64,000 nt of DNA from Paucilactobacillus vaccinostercus DSM 20634. GTDB lineage: Bacteria; Bacillota; Bacilli; Lactobacillales; Lactobacillaceae. The stretch lies in the NCBI RefSeq assembly GCF_001436295.1, contig NZ_AYYY01000014.1:1-64000 (forward strand), in the 5' to 3' direction. Below the pieces are notes generated by a model that worked only from the letters and a program-made list of their open reading frames with translations, was not told the origin of the DNA and made no database searches. Position numbers and translations under genes: made by a program. Positions 13,787 through 23,685 of this stretch are shown piece after piece. How positions within the stretch are numbered: position 1 is the first letter of the stretch; each line of letters starts with the position of its first letter.

Positions 13787-16417
13787 TTAATTAGTAAGAG
13801 GCACTACCTTTTCGAATTCACCAGCTCTCAATTTTTGAATTGACTGTCCTTCAAGATCCAATTCAGCAATAGTTCCAAATGGTATCTGGCCTTTCACTAC
13901 CAGCTCATTATTAGTTACTTGCCATTGCACAACAATCTTACCATATGGTGATTCGTACTCCGCTTGAGCATGTGTTAATTCTCCACCTGGACGAGGTGCA
14001 ATCCTAAAACGGTGCCATCCAGGCGTCAAGGGTTTCAGTCCCCCAATAGTATTGTGCATCCACTCCGCTACCGATCCTAGCGCGTAATGGTTGAATGAAG
14101 TCATCACTCCGGGATTAACCGACTTATCTGGTAACATTGAATCCCAGCGTTCCCAGGTAGTCGTTCCTCCCATTTTTACCTGATACATCCAACTCGGACA
14201 TTTATCTGACAAAAATAAGCTATATGCCTCTTCAACATGTCCAGTAGCCGTCAAGGCCGGCAACACATATGGCGTACCAGCAAATCCCGTACTAATTTTT
14301 CCATTTGATGATCGTACCAATGAAGCCAGTCTATCTCCGGCAGCTTCTTTTAAATCTAGTCGGTCATCTAAAAGATCAAAAGCAATCGCTAAAGAATATG
14401 CACATTGTGTATCAGATGTCATTAACCCGTTGTTTTTGAAAAACCTATTTAAAAATCCATGTCGTACATGTTCGTACAACTGATTGATTTTATCAGTATC
14501 AAACCCTAACTCATAACTCATACGGCTAAATAATTCTAAACTTTTTGCATAAAACGCCGTTGCAACCAACTCTTTGGCCGTCATTGCTTTTACTGGGTTA
14601 TCAGCAGGTGCCGTTGGATCCAACCAATCTGCCAACTGTCCTAGGGAATAATCGGGTTTTCGATCCCAAACACCGTCTTCAGAAAGATATTTTTCAACCT
14701 CTTCAATCCAGTCACGAGCTGCATAGTATTGTTGAGATAAAAGCTTCTTATCCCCAGTTTCCATATAAATTGACCACGGAACTCTGACTGCAGCATCTCC
14801 CCAAATTGCAATTGCCTTTGGTTCTGTCCACTCTGCCAACGGAATAAACGGAACATAAAAGGGAACCGTGCCCAGACGTTTTTGTTCATATCTTAAATCA
14901 ACAAGCCAGTTGCTTAAGAATCCTGAAACATCGTACAGGTATGCCGCTGTATTACTAAACAGAGATATATCTCCCGTCCACCCTAGTCGTTCATCACGCT
15001 GTGGACAATCAGTTGGTAATGATACAAAATTGGATCTTAATGACCATAGCGCATTATCGTGCAACCGATTAACTAACTGATTCGATGTTGTTAGCTTACC
15101 AGTTCTTTGCATATTTGAAAAATAAACATGGCTCACGATATCCTCTTTTGTAAGGTCACCACGCCATCCATGAATTTCCGCATACCGAAACCCATGCATC
15201 GCAAATTTAACTTCAAAATATGTTTCCTTACCGTTCGAAATATACTGGTCAATTTGTTGTCCTCGCCGTAATGGTCGAGTTGAAAGTCTACCGTCGGACT
15301 CTAGTACCTCAGCATGTTGAAATTTAATTGTATCCCCTGCTAAGGAATGTTTAATATGCACCTGAAGTCTTTGGGAACAATTTTGTCCCAAATCAATTTG
15401 CCAATCCGTTAATCCATTGTGATCTCCAATTTTCTTTATAGAGACTGGTCTTAAAACCTGCGCCACTCGTACAGCAGGGGATGATGGATACTCAAGCTTT
15501 CGAGTATCAAAATTCACCTCAGATACTGCTTGCCAATTTGAATCGTCAAATTCAGATTGTTGCCATCCGGGTTCCTCAAGTCGAGCATCATAGTTCTCTC
15601 CCTCACACAAATCAGAACTCACAATAGGGCCCTTGGTGGCTTTCCAGCATCCATCGTCTGCATTAGATAGAATTTCGTCCGTTGTGCCATCTGCATATAC
15701 TATTTTTAACTGTGCGTACAGCCCTAATTTGTTACCATAAATATTAACCTTGCCACCCTTAAAACCAAAACGGCCACGATACCATCCGTCGCCCAAGAAA
15801 AATCCCAAGGTATTTTTACCTTCATGTAGTTCATCGGTTAAATTAAACGGCCAAACTTCCAGACGTTCGTTGTAGCACGTCCAACCGGGCGTTAAAACGT
15901 CTTTCCCAATTTTTCTGCCATTCACAACGCCTTCTACTAACCCTAATGCTGATAAATAAAGTTTTGCATAAACTGGTTTTGCCTTTAGCTTAAATTCCGT
16001 TCTAATTAGCGGTGCATGTCGGTGATCCGTTTTTCCTTCAAACCAAGAAGGTCCAATAAATTTACCTAATAGGTCCCAATATTCTAAAATTCCCACTTCA
16101 AAATGTAATGTTTTTGACCATTCACCAAAAATTCCATTATCAATTAATCGAATTCTAATTGTGACTTGTTCTTCAGACTCAAGTGGTTGCAGTGGCCAAG
16201 TAAATAGCACATTATTTATTGTCTGAGTTCGAATCATTTCTTTGTGTTCAATTTTACCAGGTAAACTTCTCGTAATTTCTAATTCTACTTCTGCACTATC
16301 AGTAACTTTATCTTTGTATTTCCAGGAAATACGAGGAGTCCGTGTACTAATTGCTAAAACATCCCCATGGTAATGTTCAACTTCTAGACTGTAAGGCACT
16401 GACAATTCTTCTGTCAC
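13787..16417 (-). CDS. Alpha-L-rhamnosidase, glycoside hydrolase family 78
   Basis: Hydrolyses terminal alpha-L-rhamnose from plant glycosides or rhamno-oligosaccharides. The 876-residue protein has no signal peptide and so acts inside the cell. Beta-sandwich domains fill the N-terminal part, the (alpha/alpha)6 barrel carries the family hallmark QRDERLGWTGD (near residue 470) and TTTWERWDS (near residue 755), the latter holding the proposed catalytic base, and a C-terminal beta-sandwich follows. The start is GTG, about 11 bases after AGGAG. It is third in the run MFS, MFS, rhamnosidase, AraC, so the permeases probably import its substrate. Confidence 0.9.
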   Translation of the reverse strand: MTEELSVPYSLEVEHYHGDVLAISTRTPRISWKYKDKVTDSAEVELEITRSLPGKIEHKEMIRTQTINNVLFTWPLQPLESEEQVTIRIRLIDNGIFGEWSKTLHFEVGILEYWDLLGKFIGPSWFEGKTDHRHAPLIRTEFKLKAKPVYAKLYLSALGLVEGVVNGRKIGKDVLTPGWTCYNERLEVWPFNLTDELHEGKNTLGFFLGDGWYRGRFGFKGGKVNIYGNKLGLYAQLKIVYADGTTDEILSNADDGCWKATKGPIVSSDLCEGENYDARLEEPGWQQSEFDDSNWQAVSEVNFDTRKLEYPSSPAVRVAQVLRPVSIKKIGDHNGLTDWQIDLGQNCSQRLQVHIKHSLAGDTIKFQHAEVLESDGRLSTRPLRRGQQIDQYISNGKETYFEVKFAMHGFRYAEIHGWRGDLTKEDIVSHVYFSNMQRTGKLTTSNQLVNRLHDNALWSLRSNFVSLPTDCPQRDERLGWTGDISLFSNTAAYLYDVSGFLSNWLVDLRYEQKRLGTVPFYVPFIPLAEWTEPKAIAIWGDAAVRVPWSIYMETGDKKLLSQQYYAARDWIEEVEKYLSEDGVWDRKPDYSLGQLADWLDPTAPADNPVKAMTAKELVATAFYAKSLELFSRMSYELGFDTDKINQLYEHVRHGFLNRFFKNNGLMTSDTQCAYSLAIAFDLLDDRLDLKEAAGDRLASLVRSSNGKISTGFAGTPYVLPALTATGHVEEAYSLFLSDKCPSWMYQVKMGGTTTWERWDSMLPDKSVNPGVMTSFNHYALGSVAEWMHNTIGGLKPLTPGWHRFRIAPRPGGELTHAQAEYESPYGKIVVQWQVTNNELVVKGQIPFGTIAELDLEGQSIQKLRAGEFEKVVPLTN

Positions 16418-16447
16418 AATAAATGGTGCTCCTCTCTCATTATTATT

Positions 16448-17707
16448 TTAATCTTCAGCACGTCCATACTTTTTCTGCAAATTCACCATAATTAAACCTG
16501 CAATAAAGCTAATCGCAACGACTCCCGCGAAGCACCACATTGTTAATTTAATTGTATTAGGCATAACTAGGGCAGGTGTTATGAAAGCAAATAATGCACA
16601 ACAAACACGTGAAGTACCATTAATAATGCCTTGAATTGACGAACGAACTTCAATCGGAAATGATTCTTGGGTCCAGACCTTATACAGGGCCTCACCTGCC
16701 ATTGGACTACCCAAATTATAAAATCCAATTGCTAAAATGATTGCAACTAAATTACCGCCACCCAGCGTCAATCCGATCATAGCTAAGAACATGATAATCG
16801 ATCCAATCACGAAGCCTGTATTTCTATGTTTTCCACCTGCAATTGACGAAAAGATCATTGAAACAACAAATGCAATGATATTCAACACAATACCTGCACC
16901 AGTCGCCAAACTTTGTGATGCATCAGCTTTAACCATCATGAATGTCTGAAATTGTCCCCATGTATTAGCTAACAAATTCCATCCAATATAAAATATTAAA
17001 ATTGCAAAAAAGAAGCTTAAAAACTTACCCTTACTTTTTCCAAATAAAACTGAGGTAACAGATACTTTCACCGTACTTTCATTATTATCCTTTTCACTGG
17101 CTATTCTCTCCGCTGCCTCTTCATGCAGCCCTCTAAAGCGACCAGAAAATGAACGCCATAACCATGTGATAATTGCAAATACCGTCAAAATAGCAAATAC
17201 TATTCTGGCACCAGTCGCTCCTGCCATTTTAGATACTAAGAATGAACAAATGTATGAAATAAAAATTCCAGCTTGCCAATAAATTTGAGTAGATGATACC
17301 AGTTTTGCTGTCATATCACTATCTGGTGTATCACGTGAAATTACAGTTAAAGAAATTGGTAAATCCGTTCCAGATGCGACACCGGCAATGATAATACCAA
17401 CTAACAAAACCGTATAATTAGGGGCAAACATTGCAATACCTGCACCAATTGCGTACATCAAATTAATACTGTTAAAAACTTTAGTTAACCCAATTGATTC
17501 AGCAAGTCGAGCTCCAAATAATGATCCAAACGCAATCGCAAAGGTTAGTGCTCCCGAAAGTATACCAACTTGTCCATTTGTTAAGTGCAACCCCGTCTGC
17601 CAAACTGAAATCGTAGCAGCAAGCCCAACAATAATTCCAGAACCTAACATAGATCCAATACCGGCTGCATTCGCAAGCGGTTTATAATAACTTAAATCTT
17701 TTGCCAT
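16448..17707 (-). CDS. MFS transporter, sugar-type (second of a pair)
   Basis: A 419-residue protein with 12 predicted membrane segments. The A-motif-like GSLFGARLAESIG (near residue 60) and the RSSIQGIINGTSR segment resemble the neighbouring permease, so the two are paralogues. AAGGAG is ten bases before the ATG used here; an ATG nine bases upstream is too close to it. It sits 30 bases upstream of the rhamnosidase gene, so uptake of rhamnosides or rhamnose is the natural inference. Substrate not proven. Confidence 0.8.
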   Translation of the reverse strand: MAKDLSYYKPLANAAGIGSMLGSGIIVGLAATISVWQTGLHLTNGQVGILSGALTFAIAFGSLFGARLAESIGLTKVFNSINLMYAIGAGIAMFAPNYTVLLVGIIIAGVASGTDLPISLTVISRDTPDSDMTAKLVSSTQIYWQAGIFISYICSFLVSKMAGATGARIVFAILTVFAIITWLWRSFSGRFRGLHEEAAERIASEKDNNESTVKVSVTSVLFGKSKGKFLSFFFAILIFYIGWNLLANTWGQFQTFMMVKADASQSLATGAGIVLNIIAFVVSMIFSSIAGGKHRNTGFVIGSIIMFLAMIGLTLGGGNLVAIILAIGFYNLGSPMAGEALYKVWTQESFPIEVRSSIQGIINGTSRVCCALFAFITPALVMPNTIKLTMWCFAGVVAISFIAGLIMVNLQKKYGRAED

Positions 17708-17747
17708 AGTTTCCATACTCCTTATCTATTAAATCTGATTAATTTTC

Positions 17748-19010
17748 TTATTTTGTATTGTATACAGGATCATCAATTTTATATTTTTTTATGATATGAA
17801 TAACGCTTTCTCCACATAGCCAACAAACTACAAGAGATACAACTAATATCCAAATTAACATACTTGGTGATTTAGACATGATAACTGGTGTTACAAAGGC
17901 AAATACAGCTGTAACTGCTCGCACAATCGCATACGTAATTCCAGTAACACTCGCACGAACATTAACTGGATATAACTGTTGACTCCAAATCTTGTAAATT
18001 GATTCACCATGCAACATATTGGCCATACAGTATACAAAATACGCAATAGTAAAAATTAGCCATACTCCGCCTGATATTGCAGAAATAATAAATGACAGCG
18101 TACACAGTACTAACCCAACACGCATCATTACATAACGATATTTAGTATCAGCAAACTTCATGTTAATTCCATATAAAACAATTGCGCCAAGAATATTTGC
18201 AAAAAATCCTGTTAATGTCGCAAATTGCTGACTTCGACCATCGATAGTTACTAAGAAATAATTTAAGAAAGACCCCCACGTATTCGCAGGAATATTCCAA
18301 AAGAGGTAGAAACCAATCAGGCCCAACATTGGTACTGAATATCGAGGCATTGATAAAATCTTACGTAGTGGTACTTTCGTAATTTCTTCTTCGGTTACAA
18401 CGCTCGTTGAAACTTCAATAGCCATTTCTTTTTCCATCATATGAAATTTTGGCGAAAATACTCTCACTGCCCAGGTAATTAACGCAACACTTCCCAGCCA
18501 AATAAAAAGCAATTGAGTACCTAAATACCCTAACCCAGCCGTCATAAACCCTAGCCCTTGAGATAGTACGATTCCAGCAATCCAAAAAATTTCAGTAGAA
18601 GCGATCACTTTGCCATATCTTTTCGGATCTGTTCGTTCAGAGATAACTGCCAAGGAAGTGGGTAAATCAGCGCCGGATGCCATACCGGCAATGATTATTC
18701 CAATCAATAAGACATTTAAATTAGGTGCTAATGCAACTATAATTGTTCCCAAAAATGTAAAAAATATATCAATGTTAAAAACCCATATACGACCAAAACG
18801 GTCAGATAAATAGCCACCTAACAATGATCCTAATGCCACAGAAATGGTAACTAGTGTGCTAATTGCTCCAACCCACCAAGTATTAAATCCAAACCGAACC
18901 TGCCACGTCGCCAGTACAATTCCTGTGCATACCAACAGACTGGCATCTAAATATGATGCAATACTCGCATTAGCGGACAATAGCCATTCAGACTTTACCT
19001 TCTTATCCAC
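17748..19010 (-). CDS. MFS transporter, sugar-type (first of a pair)
   Basis: A 420-residue, 12-segment permease of the major facilitator superfamily. GSLLGGYLSDRFGR (about residues 62-75) is a clear MFS motif A, better preserved than in the second permease. The VRASVTGITYAIVRA segment near the C terminus aligns with the paralogue. It starts at GTG, nine bases after AAAGGAGG, and is the first gene of the rhamnoside operon behind a perfect cre. Two permeases suggest different ligands, for example free rhamnose and a rhamnoside. Confidence 0.8.
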   Translation of the reverse strand: MDKKVKSEWLLSANASIASYLDASLLVCTGIVLATWQVRFGFNTWWVGAISTLVTISVALGSLLGGYLSDRFGRIWVFNIDIFFTFLGTIIVALAPNLNVLLIGIIIAGMASGADLPTSLAVISERTDPKRYGKVIASTEIFWIAGIVLSQGLGFMTAGLGYLGTQLLFIWLGSVALITWAVRVFSPKFHMMEKEMAIEVSTSVVTEEEITKVPLRKILSMPRYSVPMLGLIGFYLFWNIPANTWGSFLNYFLVTIDGRSQQFATLTGFFANILGAIVLYGINMKFADTKYRYVMMRVGLVLCTLSFIISAISGGVWLIFTIAYFVYCMANMLHGESIYKIWSQQLYPVNVRASVTGITYAIVRAVTAVFAFVTPVIMSKSPSMLIWILVVSLVVCWLCGESVIHIIKKYKIDDPVYNTK

Positions 19011-19052
19011 TTCGTCTTGCCTCCTTTCTTAATATGCTGTTAATTCTGTATT

Positions 19053-19066
19053 TGCAAACGCTTGCA
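19053..19066 (-). promoter_or_regulatory. cre site before the rhamnoside operon
   Basis: TGCAAACGCTTGCA matches the cre consensus at every fixed position and is nearly palindromic, within ATTTGCAAACGCTTGCAAAT. A LacI-family operator is the alternative, but no LacI gene is nearby. It lies 43 bases before the first MFS gene. Confidence 0.65.
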
Positions 19067-19232
19067 AATAAATATTAACGAAAAAGCCCCATTTCAACAA
19101 TGTTGCGATTTACTGGCTTTATATGACCTACAGAAAAGTAATAAGCTGTAGATTATGCTACTTATTTACTACTCTTTTTTATCTAGTGATGTCCCAATAT
19201 TAGTTAAAGAAGCCTATCGACAATCTCGCATT

Positions 19233-19293
19233 GAAATACCGTTTTTAGTGTTGCCAAACAAAAAAGGCCCCGCGGATACGGGACCTCAATGTA
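19233..19293 (+). repeat. Dispersed hairpin repeat, copy 2
   Basis: Differs from copy 3 at about four of 61 positions. On the minus strand it lies 60 bases beyond the stop of the response regulator gene and gives a GC-rich hairpin followed by T6, so it probably also terminates that operon. Confidence 0.65.
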
Positions 19294-19353
19294 CAGACTT
19301 AACGGGATTAAAAATCATCTGAATTAAATTTTTAAACTTATAAAATTTAATAT

Positions 19354-19974
19354 TTATAGCGTTATAATTCCTTGTCGTAATCCTTCCGCTACGGCTTCTG
19401 CACGAGTGTACACGTCTAATTTTCCGTAAATATCCGTTAAATGTGATTTAATGGTCCGAACACTCAAATGCATTTTGTCCGCAATATCTACATTGCGATC
19501 ACCATCTGCAACCATCATTAAAATTTCATGTTCTTGATCGGTTAACTTGGCTGTTTCCATGGTCGGGGCAAATGCTTTGTCCATTAAAGCCGGGTCAATA
19601 TAAACTCTTCCCTCAAACGCTGTTCTAATTGTCTTAACAATGGTTTCTTTTTCTGCATCTTTTAACAAAAAGCCTTTGGCACCCATCTGCATTGCTTCTT
19701 GAATTGGTTTTTGATCATCAAACGTAGTCAATACTACCACTGGTAAGTTAGGATTTCTTTTCCGAATTTCTTTAAGCATTGTAATGCCATCCATACCGGG
19801 CATTCGAATATCAGTCAATACAACATCCGGATTCAAAGCCTTAACCTGATCTAGTCCTTCCTGACCATCCGCGGCCGTTCCCACAACTTCCATATCTTGA
19901 GTTGTCTGCATAATTAGTGAAAGACCGTTGCGTAAGATTTGATGGTCGTCCACAATCAGAATTTTTATTTTCAT
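19354..19974 (-). CDS. Two-component response regulator, NarL/LuxR family
   Basis: A 206-residue regulator. The receiver domain has D9/D10 and phosphoacceptor D55 (LTDIRMPGMDG), Thr in VVLTTFDD and Lys in GFLLKDA. The C-terminal LuxR helix-turn-helix (about 140-206) shows LTDQEHEILMMVADG and SVRTIKSHLTDIYGKLDV. The start overlaps the kinase stop (ATGA). It belongs to the NarL/DesR/YvfU type that pairs with HisKA_3 kinases and often controls an adjacent ABC exporter, here at 22020-24591. Confidence 0.92.
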   Translation of the reverse strand: MKIKILIVDDHQILRNGLSLIMQTTQDMEVVGTAADGQEGLDQVKALNPDVVLTDIRMPGMDGITMLKEIRKRNPNLPVVVLTTFDDQKPIQEAMQMGAKGFLLKDAEKETIVKTIRTAFEGRVYIDPALMDKAFAPTMETAKLTDQEHEILMMVADGDRNVDIADKMHLSVRTIKSHLTDIYGKLDVYTRAEAVAEGLRQGIITL

Positions 19975-21182
19975 AGTTCATCCTTCTTTTCTGTAGGCAT
20001 GATTAAAGTAACTGTCGTTCCTTCACCCGGCGTATTGACCACAGTTAGTGCACCATCCAATTTTGCCGCACGTTCATGCATTCCTTGCATACCGTAATGG
20101 CCTTTTTTCGACTTAACATTTATACCGCCGCCATAATCAATAACTCGTAATTTGAACATATCATCTACCGTATTGCCAGTAACAATCACTTGCCGAGTAT
20201 CAGTATGCTTAACAACATTCATCATCGCTTCGGAAACAATTCGACTAATTTCAGTTAACTGTGCATCTGAAAATTCGGGAACTTCTTTAAGTTTGAGATT
20301 CGCTTGTAGGCGATAATTCTTACGAAATGCATCTGTTAATAATTCCAGCCGAGCATTAAGACTTTTTTCGGTGGTTGCGCGTAAGTCAGTTAATGTAAGT
20401 CGTGAGTCACGTAATGTTTCACGTGCGATATTTGTCGTGTCTTTGATGATTTCAAGCGCTCTTTGTTGATCACCATTTTCTAAAAAACTTTGAGTGGCTT
20501 CTAATTGCATTACCGTACCGGCTAATCCTTGTGTTAGAGTATCATGTAATTCTCTCGCCACACGCTGTCGTTCAGTTCTTAAAGTTGATTCTTCAACCTG
20601 CGAGTAAGCTAATTGAAGTTCGTCTACTAAATCTTCGGCTTTTTGTCGTTCAGCTAATTGCTTATTATAATAACGCCAATAAAATCCAACGATAAACGAT
20701 ATAAAAACAACTGACTGCAATACAATTACCGCTTGTAAAATGCCATTGTAAAACCCATATGCAATCCAGAGTAGAATTGAAACTATGCTTAATAGGATCA
20801 TTGGTATTTTAGGTTCAGCATACAGATTGATGATCTCAATTCCAATTACTGGAATTGTGCCAATGATTAAAATAGGCATTTCACTGGTCAGCAATCCGGT
20901 TGCCAGAATAACAACTAACATTTGGACAATAAATAAATACAATGGATTTCTTCTAATAAATGCCGTTCCGAACCACAACACTACCATTTCCAATACCAAT
21001 GCAATAATAATTACAATCATTTGAAGCGATTTCGAAATTAACGTACTATCTTCTAACATACCCGTATTTTTTAGTAGGTTTGCTGATGAACTAAGAACAT
21101 AAAACGACACAAATCCAAATAACAACTCAAAAAGCATGAGTGGAATCCGTATTGAATTAAATTTTTCTTTCATTTTTTCCAT
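19971..21182 (-). CDS. Sensor histidine kinase, HisKA_3 (NarX/DesK-like) type
   Basis: A 403-residue kinase with about six N-terminal membrane segments (to about residue 165) and no obvious external domain. A short coiled coil leads to the HisKA_3 motif with the phosphoacceptor H213 in RVARELHDTL. The ATPase domain has EAMMNVVKHT (N-box) and DYGGGI (G box). The ATG at 21182 is chosen because GAGG lies six bases upstream and it begins after the preceding gene's stop. It is translationally coupled to the response regulator. Confidence 0.88.
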   Translation of the reverse strand: MEKMKEKFNSIRIPLMLFELLFGFVSFYVLSSSANLLKNTGMLEDSTLISKSLQMIVIIIALVLEMVVLWFGTAFIRRNPLYLFIVQMLVVILATGLLTSEMPILIIGTIPVIGIEIINLYAEPKIPMILLSIVSILLWIAYGFYNGILQAVIVLQSVVFISFIVGFYWRYYNKQLAERQKAEDLVDELQLAYSQVEESTLRTERQRVARELHDTLTQGLAGTVMQLEATQSFLENGDQQRALEIIKDTTNIARETLRDSRLTLTDLRATTEKSLNARLELLTDAFRKNYRLQANLKLKEVPEFSDAQLTEISRIVSEAMMNVVKHTDTRQVIVTGNTVDDMFKLRVIDYGGGINVKSKKGHYGMQGMHERAAKLDGALTVVNTPGEGTTVTLIMPTEKKDEL

Positions 21183-21202
21183 AATAATCCTCGTTTTTTG
21201 GT

Positions 21203-21877
21203 TCAAAACTGGCATTGATGGTCTTTACGATATAACCGAATAATATTGAGTAAGCCAATAATGATAAATAAGTTTGCCAACACTAAGCCAAAGCCACCAG
21301 TCACAACCGCAACATTTTTAAAATGTTCAAGCGCTAATAAAGCATATTGTGTCGTCACAATGCCCACCATTCCATCCGCTAGACTGTAAGATTTTAATAA
21401 TCCTAGTCCACCACTATGCAATCGCCAAGACTGAATTAAGCAAACAATAGCACCAATTAGCTTAACAAATCCCATGAGAGCAACCACATACGAAGCAACA
21501 GTACCATAGTGACGAGGGTATCCCGACTTATACATCACTGCACTTATGCCAGCAAACGCAATTCCCAGTGCAACAAGTAACCAAGCACCAATAAAAATAA
21601 ATCGACGTTCCTGCTGAAAACTTAGTAATGATGCTTGCGCCGATTGCTTATATCGTCGACGTTGATGTTGAATCACATATCCCCGAGCTAGAAGTAAAAT
21701 TAAGTAGTATCCGCTAAGCACTAACATCCATATTGAACGATAGTGAATGGCTAAGCCAGCATTAGTCAGTGCAATGATCGTTGAAACTGGTAATGTTAAA
21801 CTACTTCGAATCATGATTCGACTTTCACGACTAGCACTGTTATATAGGTGAATTAAATAACTCATAACTTTTGGCAT
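21203..21877 (-). CDS. Membrane protein with about six transmembrane segments
   Basis: A 224-residue integral membrane protein of unknown function. Hydrophobic segments lie around residues 25-45, 50-68, 95-115, 130-150, 165-185 and 190-215. It ends 20 bases before the histidine kinase start and is the first gene of that operon. Its ribosome binding site is weak. A role as an accessory sensor for the kinase is plausible but only inferred from position. Confidence 0.65.
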   Translation of the reverse strand: MPKVMSYLIHLYNSASRESRIMIRSSLTLPVSTIIALTNAGLAIHYRSIWMLVLSGYYLILLLARGYVIQHQRRRYKQSAQASLLSFQQERRFIFIGAWLLVALGIAFAGISAVMYKSGYPRHYGTVASYVVALMGFVKLIGAIVCLIQSWRLHSGGLGLLKSYSLADGMVGIVTTQYALLALEHFKNVAVVTGGFGLVLANLFIIIGLLNIIRLYRKDHQCQF

Positions 21878-21961
21878 CACTTGGCACCACCCAAATTACT
21901 TTAATCTTTACTAAGAATAGCATAAGTTTATTCACTAAATAATCCCTTACTTACAGTAAAT

Positions 21962-21995
21962 AGTAAAAGATACTCCTTTAAAATTACGGAGTATC
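21962..21995 (-). terminator. Terminator of the ABC exporter operon
   Basis: GATACTCC (21969-21976) pairs with GGAGTATC (21988-21995). On the minus strand the stem is followed by TTTTACTATTT. It separates the ABC operon (22020-24591) from the two-component operon. Confidence 0.65.
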
Positions 21996-22019
21996 AATTA
22001 AATTACATATACGTAAATG

Positions 22020-22739
22020 TTAGAGTGGTAAATCTTTTTTAGCAAAAACCGTCGTCCCGATACCAAAAGTAACAACGCCAATGCCACCCAATACTGCCAG
22101 CTTAGAAATCCATTTTGAACCTTCAATTAAAATATTTTGATAATCAAATAATGACACAATTGTTAAGTGTTGAACGTCCTTTAATGCGTCTACACCGTAC
22201 GTTGCAAATGAACCAACAATAGCTAACAAAATGAATAAAATGATGAGCAAGCCGCCAGTTCCGAGTGAGTACTTAGAAAGATTGAAAATACCAGAAGCGG
22301 CAAACATAATTCCAGCGAACGCAAAGGCAACCATAAATGCACCAATGTTCAAGTTGACTAAAGTTTGTGCTTTAAAACCGGCATCCGCAATGTTGTTAGC
22401 ACTAACCGAAACAATTGCCATCAATCCATACGTTCCAACCAAGCTAAGAACCATATAAATCATTTGTGTAAATGCCACTGTTGTTCGACGAATCGGAGCA
22501 GTTAATATATATGCCATTGACCCTTGATCAACTTGTCCCGCAAGTAGTTTATTGCCACAAATTACCACAAATAGTGCAACCATCGTTGACACTAACATTC
22601 CATAATACATTGGTGCCATCATGGTTCTTGTCTGTTTCATCATAATAAGTTGAGCCAAGATAATATTCATAACCAGCGTTACTAGACCCCATACGGCAAA
22701 ATTTGATTTAAACGTTTGTTTTAATAATGGAAAACTCAT
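22020..22739 (-). CDS. ABC-2 type transporter permease
   Basis: A 239-residue membrane protein with six predicted segments, the size and shape of ABC-2 permeases. The segment between segments 2 and 3 (GNKLLAGQVDQGSMAYILTAPIRR) has the character of the conserved ABC-2 cytoplasmic coupling region. It is the last gene of a unit with two ATPases; both may dock on a dimer of this one permease. Drug, peptide or lipid export is likely; the substrate is unknown. Confidence 0.82.
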   Translation of the reverse strand: MSFPLLKQTFKSNFAVWGLVTLVMNIILAQLIMMKQTRTMMAPMYYGMLVSTMVALFVVICGNKLLAGQVDQGSMAYILTAPIRRTTVAFTQMIYMVLSLVGTYGLMAIVSVSANNIADAGFKAQTLVNLNIGAFMVAFAFAGIMFAASGIFNLSKYSLGTGGLLIILFILLAIVGSFATYGVDALKDVQHLTIVSLFDYQNILIEGSKWISKLAVLGGIGVVTFGIGTTVFAKKDLPL

Positions 22740-22772
22740 ACTATTGATCTCACTTTCTTTTTTTAAATTAGA

Positions 22773-23669
22773 TTATTTTACTTGAAGTTCTTTTTCGAAG
22801 TAGTTATCAAGCGTTTGCGTGTCAAAACTAATATCATCAATTTCAATATCTTGAAGCAATACTAGCAGTGTAGCAACTTTGGTATTACTGATAAGTACAG
22901 TAATTTCATGATTTTCGGAGTTTACATGTGACGTTTCAGAAAACGATGTTAATATCTTTTGAAATCCCTCACTGGTACTAGTCTGAATTTTAACTTTTTG
23001 AAAACTATGAATTGTTTCAAATTTATTTTGATCAACCACATCAATTACTTTGCCATCCTTCAAAAACAGAATTCGATCACACGTCCGTTCAAGCTCGTTA
23101 AACATATGGCTACTTAAAAATACGGTTGTTCCATTCGCTTTAACCTTCAAAACCAAATCAATAAATGCATCACGCATCACTGGATCAAGTCCCGTAGTCG
23201 GTTCATCTAAAAGAAGTAAAGGTGCTTTTGTCATAAACGCACACACTAACGCCGTTTTTTGTTTCATCCCTTTACTCATTCGCTTAATATCAGCAGTTAA
23301 ATCAATTTTAAATCGTTGAATAAGATCATTCACATAAGTATCTTTAGAAGCCCTCAATAACTTTAATTGGTTATTCAGGAAGGTCTCCCCAGATTTAGTA
23401 TCTGGAAACGCAATTTCACCGGGGACATACCCAATCATCCTTTTAGTTTTAGAAGCCTGAGACCAAGAATTCAATCCTCGAATTTCACTATAGCCATCTG
23501 TGGGATGAATAAACCCCATCAGCGTACGCATGGTAGTCGTCTTACCAGCACCATTTTTCCCCACGATCCCCACAACTTCACCCTGCTTGATTTGTAAGTT
23601 CATGTCAAAAATTCCACGGTTCTTTTTGTAGTCCTTCGTAAGATGAACTGTATTTACCATCTGGTTCAT
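22773..23669 (-). CDS. ABC transporter ATP-binding protein (second of tandem pair)
   Basis: A 298-residue ATPase with Walker A GKNGAGKTT, signature MSKGMKQK (LSGGQ replaced by MSKGM), Walker B LLLLDEPTTGLDP and H-loop SSHMF. The substitution in the signature is common in this subfamily. The ATG at 23669 is used since GGAG is seven bases upstream; the ATG six bases earlier touches the binding site. It resembles the ATPase encoded just upstream, so the two arose by duplication and may form a heterodimer. Confidence 0.88.
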   Translation of the reverse strand: MNQMVNTVHLTKDYKKNRGIFDMNLQIKQGEVVGIVGKNGAGKTTTMRTLMGFIHPTDGYSEIRGLNSWSQASKTKRMIGYVPGEIAFPDTKSGETFLNNQLKLLRASKDTYVNDLIQRFKIDLTADIKRMSKGMKQKTALVCAFMTKAPLLLLDEPTTGLDPVMRDAFIDLVLKVKANGTTVFLSSHMFNELERTCDRILFLKDGKVIDVVDQNKFETIHSFQKVKIQTSTSEGFQKILTSFSETSHVNSENHEITVLISNTKVATLLVLLQDIEIDDISFDTQTLDNYFEKELQVK

Positions 23670-23685
23670 TACCATTCTCCATTCT

